Below are positions 48,899 to 64,000 of a stretch of DNA of 64,000 bases, in pieces (positions within the stretch are counted from its first letter, which is position 1; each line of letters begins with the position of its first letter). A program made the translations under genes and the position numbers. Origin of the DNA: Lepus europaeus (taxonomy: Eukaryota; Chordata; Mammalia; Lagomorpha; Leporidae); contig NC_084827.1 in NCBI RefSeq assembly GCF_033115175.1, positions 19,710,001 to 19,774,000 of the forward strand, in the 5' to 3' direction. The notes below the pieces were generated by a model. That model saw nothing but the letters and a program-made list of their open reading frames with translations. It was not told where the DNA came from and searched no databases.

Positions 48899-50339
48899 CC
48901 ACACAGGAAGAGAAGCAGGTGAGGAGAAGAGGGAATGCAGGAAGGGACCCACACATACGTTCCCCTCCTTTCCCCCTCTACTCTTAGCCTGATGGGATCC
49001 CCAGGCGCTCAGTGGAGAGTGGAGAAGCTCCTGGTGGGAGCCGGCAGGAGACTGATGGCTCTCTGCTCCCCAGATGCTGCAGAACCTGGGGCGTCACGCT
49101 GGGCACTTGGCCACCCCCGCACGTGGGCTCTGATGCCTGGTGCAGATGCTCAGCCCGACCGCCTTGGTGTCTCCACAGCAGAACCGAAACAGAACACTGC
49201 ACACCGCAGGTGCCAGCCGACAGCGAGGTCCCCGGTCCCAACTGAGAGCACACCTGATGTCAGTGGACATTCCCGCCTCAGGGGGGCACGGCCTGGAATT
49301 TAGGCAGGTGGGCCTTGGGGGCCGAGGAGACCCCTTCTGGAGGGGCTCTGGTGGCTACGGAGGCTGAGCTTGGGAGAGGTGAAGCCAGACTGGGAAATGG
49401 AATCCCAGATCTATTCCAGGCAGCCAGGCCCTGTGCCTGGAGTGGACAGGCTGAGATGGGGACCACTGAGAGAGGACTGGAAGGTGAGCTGCCAAGGGTT
49501 TTATGGGGGCGGGGCTGGGATCCTGCACCTAAAGCAACTCAGGGGGGTGTGAATGGTGCCTATGTTAGGCAACACGTGCCGTGCCCAGGGTACGGAGCAA
49601 CACCCAGGCGGTTCCTACTGCTTACACGGACGTGGGGGTGAACAGGCACAGAATGGGGCTGGAGCCAGCAGGATGGAATTTGTCCATACACTTTACTTAG
49701 CAGCTTATTTCGTTTGTGCTGACTGCTGTGAGATAGCGTCCCATGAAGGAGAGAAATGTAGTCACTGGCTCTCGTCCCCTGGGCTGTGACCCCAGCTCCG
49801 GGCCGCAGGTTTCTGGGCTCTGAAGCCGCCCTCCCATGCCTGTAGAGTATGCTGTGGAGACCCCCTGGGCCTGGGGCTGGGCTCCGGGGGGCCTGGGGGC
49901 TGGGGCGTCTCTGTCTCTGTCCCTAGGGCAGGGAGGGAGGCTGCTTTGGCAGAATTCACAGCCCCGCCTGCACAGTCCTTACTGCGAGCCCGGCCCAGCC
50001 CCACCCCCACCCCCTCTGCATCCCAGCTGCTCCAAGGAGTTTCCCAGCCCTGGGCCCAGGCAAGCCGGCTTCCCTCACTTCCTCCCTTCTGCCCCTTCCT
50101 CCTGCTGAGCCCGGAGCACAGCCCTGCCCCCTACTCAGCCTCACTTGGCAGCCTAGGCCTGAGCTGAGAAGCCGAGAGATGGGGTTGGGACCAGCCAGTG
50201 AGGGTGGCCTCCACATTTGGGGTGGGGAGGCTGGTGAGCGAGAGTTGTCCAGGGCAGAAACATAGGCCGCCCTTGATATCCCACCGTGGGAGTGACACCT
50301 CCTCTTACCATTTGTCCTCTGCTGATCGTTTTCTTTGTC

Positions 50340-50445
50340 TGCACACTCTCACGTGTTAATTCTCACCCATCAATCAAATAGCGTGATCCCCAGTTTGCAA
50401 GCAGGGAAACTGAGGTTAGGGGCCACAGGGATTGGAACCCAGCTC
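50340..50445 (-). repeat. MIR, antisense
   Basis: TTCTCACCCATCAATC, GCAGGGAAACTGAGG and GGGATTGGAACCCAGCTC, immediately upstream of the KCP CpG island. Confidence 0.65.
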
Positions 50446-50744
50446 AGACTGCCTGCGGGCCAAGCGGAGGAGTGACCCCCAAGGGGCGGGGAGTGGCTGC
50501 CAGCAGCCCAGAGCAGGGGACCTCGCGGTTCCTGCGGGGGTGGGGGGGGGACTCCTCCTGGGTCCCGCGCAGGAGACTCGTCCCCAGCCCGCCCGGCTTC
50601 ACAGAGGGGGTCACTTCAGGACGGGATGAGGCTGGCCAGGGGCCCTCCCCGAACAAAGGCCGGGTGGGAGGCGGCCTGTGTGTCCCACCCCGCCTCCCCC
50701 CAGCGCCGGGGAGAGCGGCCGGCGGACGACGCGGCGGAGCGAGC

Positions 50745-63999
<13,255 letters not shown>

Positions 64000-64000
64000 G

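Larger units (their letters stand above)
30700..50439. other. intergenic region between IRF5 and KCP
   Basis: About 20 kb. It holds roughly 25 SINEs, an L1 piece, MITEs, an LTR, MIRs and a minisatellite. Single-copy stretches of some size are 32740-34030, 35125-36115, 40255-41040, 41750-42200, 44500-46130 and 48900-50330. None shows splice-bounded conserved coding sequence, an RNA gene or a CpG island. Upstream enhancers for either gene could be here but are not recognisable by eye. Confidence 0.6.

Overview
This is mammalian nuclear DNA, almost certainly from a lagomorph (rabbit or a close relative). About sixty copies of the lagomorph C-repeat, a tRNA-derived SINE with an internal promoter B box, a pyrimidine-rich stretch and an A-rich tail, lie on both strands. 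Older MIR and L1 pieces, mariner-like MITEs and two solo LTRs are scattered among them. I saw no prokaryotic genes, CRISPR arrays, phage or plasmid features.

Three protein genes could be rebuilt exon by exon. All introns used are GT-AG and all phases agree. (1) The 3' end of TNPO3 (transportin-3), + strand: one internal coding exon (1612-1724), the terminal coding exon (12884-12944, with 3' UTR to 12975) and a separate 3' UTR exon (15042 to about 16175). (2) IRF5, - strand: eight coding exons from 27273 down to 20644, giving a 502-residue protein, with a CpG island at 29.4-30.7 kb as the likely promoter. (3) The 5' portion of KCP (kielin/chordin-like protein), + strand: 21 coding exons from 50745 to 63952, giving about 714 codons with a signal peptide, a coiled coil and eleven von Willebrand C (VWC) modules. 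KCP continues beyond the right edge. The order TNPO3 > < IRF5 ... KCP > is the mirror image of human chromosome 7q32 as I recall it, so this is a conserved syntenic block.

Layout: 1-16.2 kb is the TNPO3 end, with an 11-kb intron packed with SINEs and an old L1. 16.2-20.1 kb is the convergent TNPO3/IRF5 gap. 20.1-30.4 kb is IRF5. 31-50.4 kb is intergenic DNA with SINEs, MIRs, an LTR, an L1 and a 32-bp minisatellite, and no gene I can support. 50.4-64 kb is KCP. The three genes are neighbours but not a pathway: TNPO3 is a nuclear import receptor for SR proteins, IRF5 an innate-immune transcription factor, and KCP a secreted modulator of BMP/TGF-beta ligands.

I found no new multi-gene system. 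The best leads are small: a 67-codon open reading frame running through the TNPO3 stop codon across a 3' UTR intron, conservation of the 15-residue frameshift tail known from human TNPO3 muscular dystrophy, a MITE internal site hit by C-repeats in several copies, and intron loss and displacement within the repetitive exon plan of KCP.
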